DNA of 6,617 bases from an uncultured Veillonella sp. (GTDB taxonomy: Bacteria; Bacillota; Negativicutes; Veillonellales; Veillonellaceae). How positions within the stretch are numbered: the first letter of the stretch is position 1; every line of letters begins with the position of its first letter. Under the pieces are notes generated by a model. It was not told the origin of the DNA. It was given only the letters and a program-made list of their open reading frames with translations, and made no database searches. The position numbers and the translations under genes were made by a program. Below are positions 6,518-6,617 of the stretch, piece by piece. The stretch lies in contig CAKQBP010000081.1 in assembly GCA_934216375.1 (NCBI GenBank), forward strand, positions 1 to 6,617, in the 5' to 3' direction.

Positions 6518-6617
6518 TGTTTAACGGCCCCCTTTGCACCCTCTACTTGATCTCGTTGTGTTTGAGGCACAAGTTTAGGCTCAAGTTCTGGTTTTTGTGG
6601 TGCACTTAGAGAAGACG
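6514..6617 (-). CDS. mreC: Probable MreC, C-terminal end only (cut by window edge)
   Basis: An open frame enters at the right edge and gives 34 codons before a TGA at 6516-6514 that overlaps the mreD ATG by four bases. The visible residues (SSLSAPQKPELEPKLVPQ to VEGAKGAVKQ) form a proline-, glutamine- and lysine-rich tail with no domain motif. MreC proteins often end in such a disordered tail after the periplasmic beta-barrel domain, and mreC almost always lies directly before mreD, so the identity rests on position. The coupled stop/start is typical of the operon. Confidence 0.7.
   Translation of the reverse strand, partial: SSLSAPQKPELEPKLVPQTQRDQVEGAKGAVKQ
6528..6535 (-). promoter_or_regulatory. 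Ribosome binding site of mreD inside the mreC end
   Basis: AAAGGGGG on the minus strand, 10 bases before the ATG at 6517 and 13 before the one at 6514. The spacing favours the first ATG. It lies within the last mreC codons, consistent with translational coupling. Confidence 0.55.

Noticed and set aside
1..6617. CRISPR arrays, insertion sequences, tRNA or rRNA genes, riboswitches, prophage parts
   Set aside because: No direct repeat arrays, transposase motifs, tRNA-like segments or long non-coding regions were seen. The window is almost fully occupied by conserved genes.

Overview
The window is a single block of tightly packed genes, all read on the minus strand. It is the cell-wall elongation (rod complex, or elongasome) gene cluster of a low-GC, probably diderm Firmicute. 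Codon use, protein style and gene order suggest the class Negativicutes, most likely Veillonella or a close relative. That assignment comes from memory of family sequences and has not been checked against a database.

In transcription order, from high to low coordinates, the window holds the last 34 codons of a protein in the mreC position (6617-6514), mreD (6517-6023), the class B penicillin-binding protein 2 gene mrdA (6003-4081), a MinD/ParA-family ATPase (4079-3156), the SEDS glycosyltransferase gene rodA (3150-2044), a TIGR03960-type radical SAM protein (1988-105), and the first 44 codons of its usual partner, a TIGR03936/DUF2344 protein (133-1). The five upstream genes overlap or lie at most 19 bases apart. 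The only larger gap is 55 bases (1989-2043), which contains two short AT-rich hairpins. No promoter is visible, so all genes are probably read from a promoter upstream of the window.

MreC, MreD, PBP2 and RodA form the inner-membrane machine that builds side-wall peptidoglycan. RodA polymerises lipid II into glycan strands, PBP2 cross-links them, and MreC and MreD link the pair to MreB filaments and control its activity. All catalytic residues I could check are intact in RodA and PBP2. MinD is normally part of the division-site selection system. Related Clostridia usually carry minC-minD(-minE) between mrdA and rodA. Here only minD is present. It has lost two acidic residues of the family's RDxDR motif and carries a long C-terminal extension ending in a basic, tryptophan-containing tail. 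The two downstream radical SAM-associated genes are a conserved but poorly characterised pair.

This is mostly a conserved housekeeping region rather than an accessory island. The points most worth following are the solitary divergent MinD inside an elongasome operon, and the overlapping TIGR03960/TIGR03936 pair with its extra cysteine cluster.
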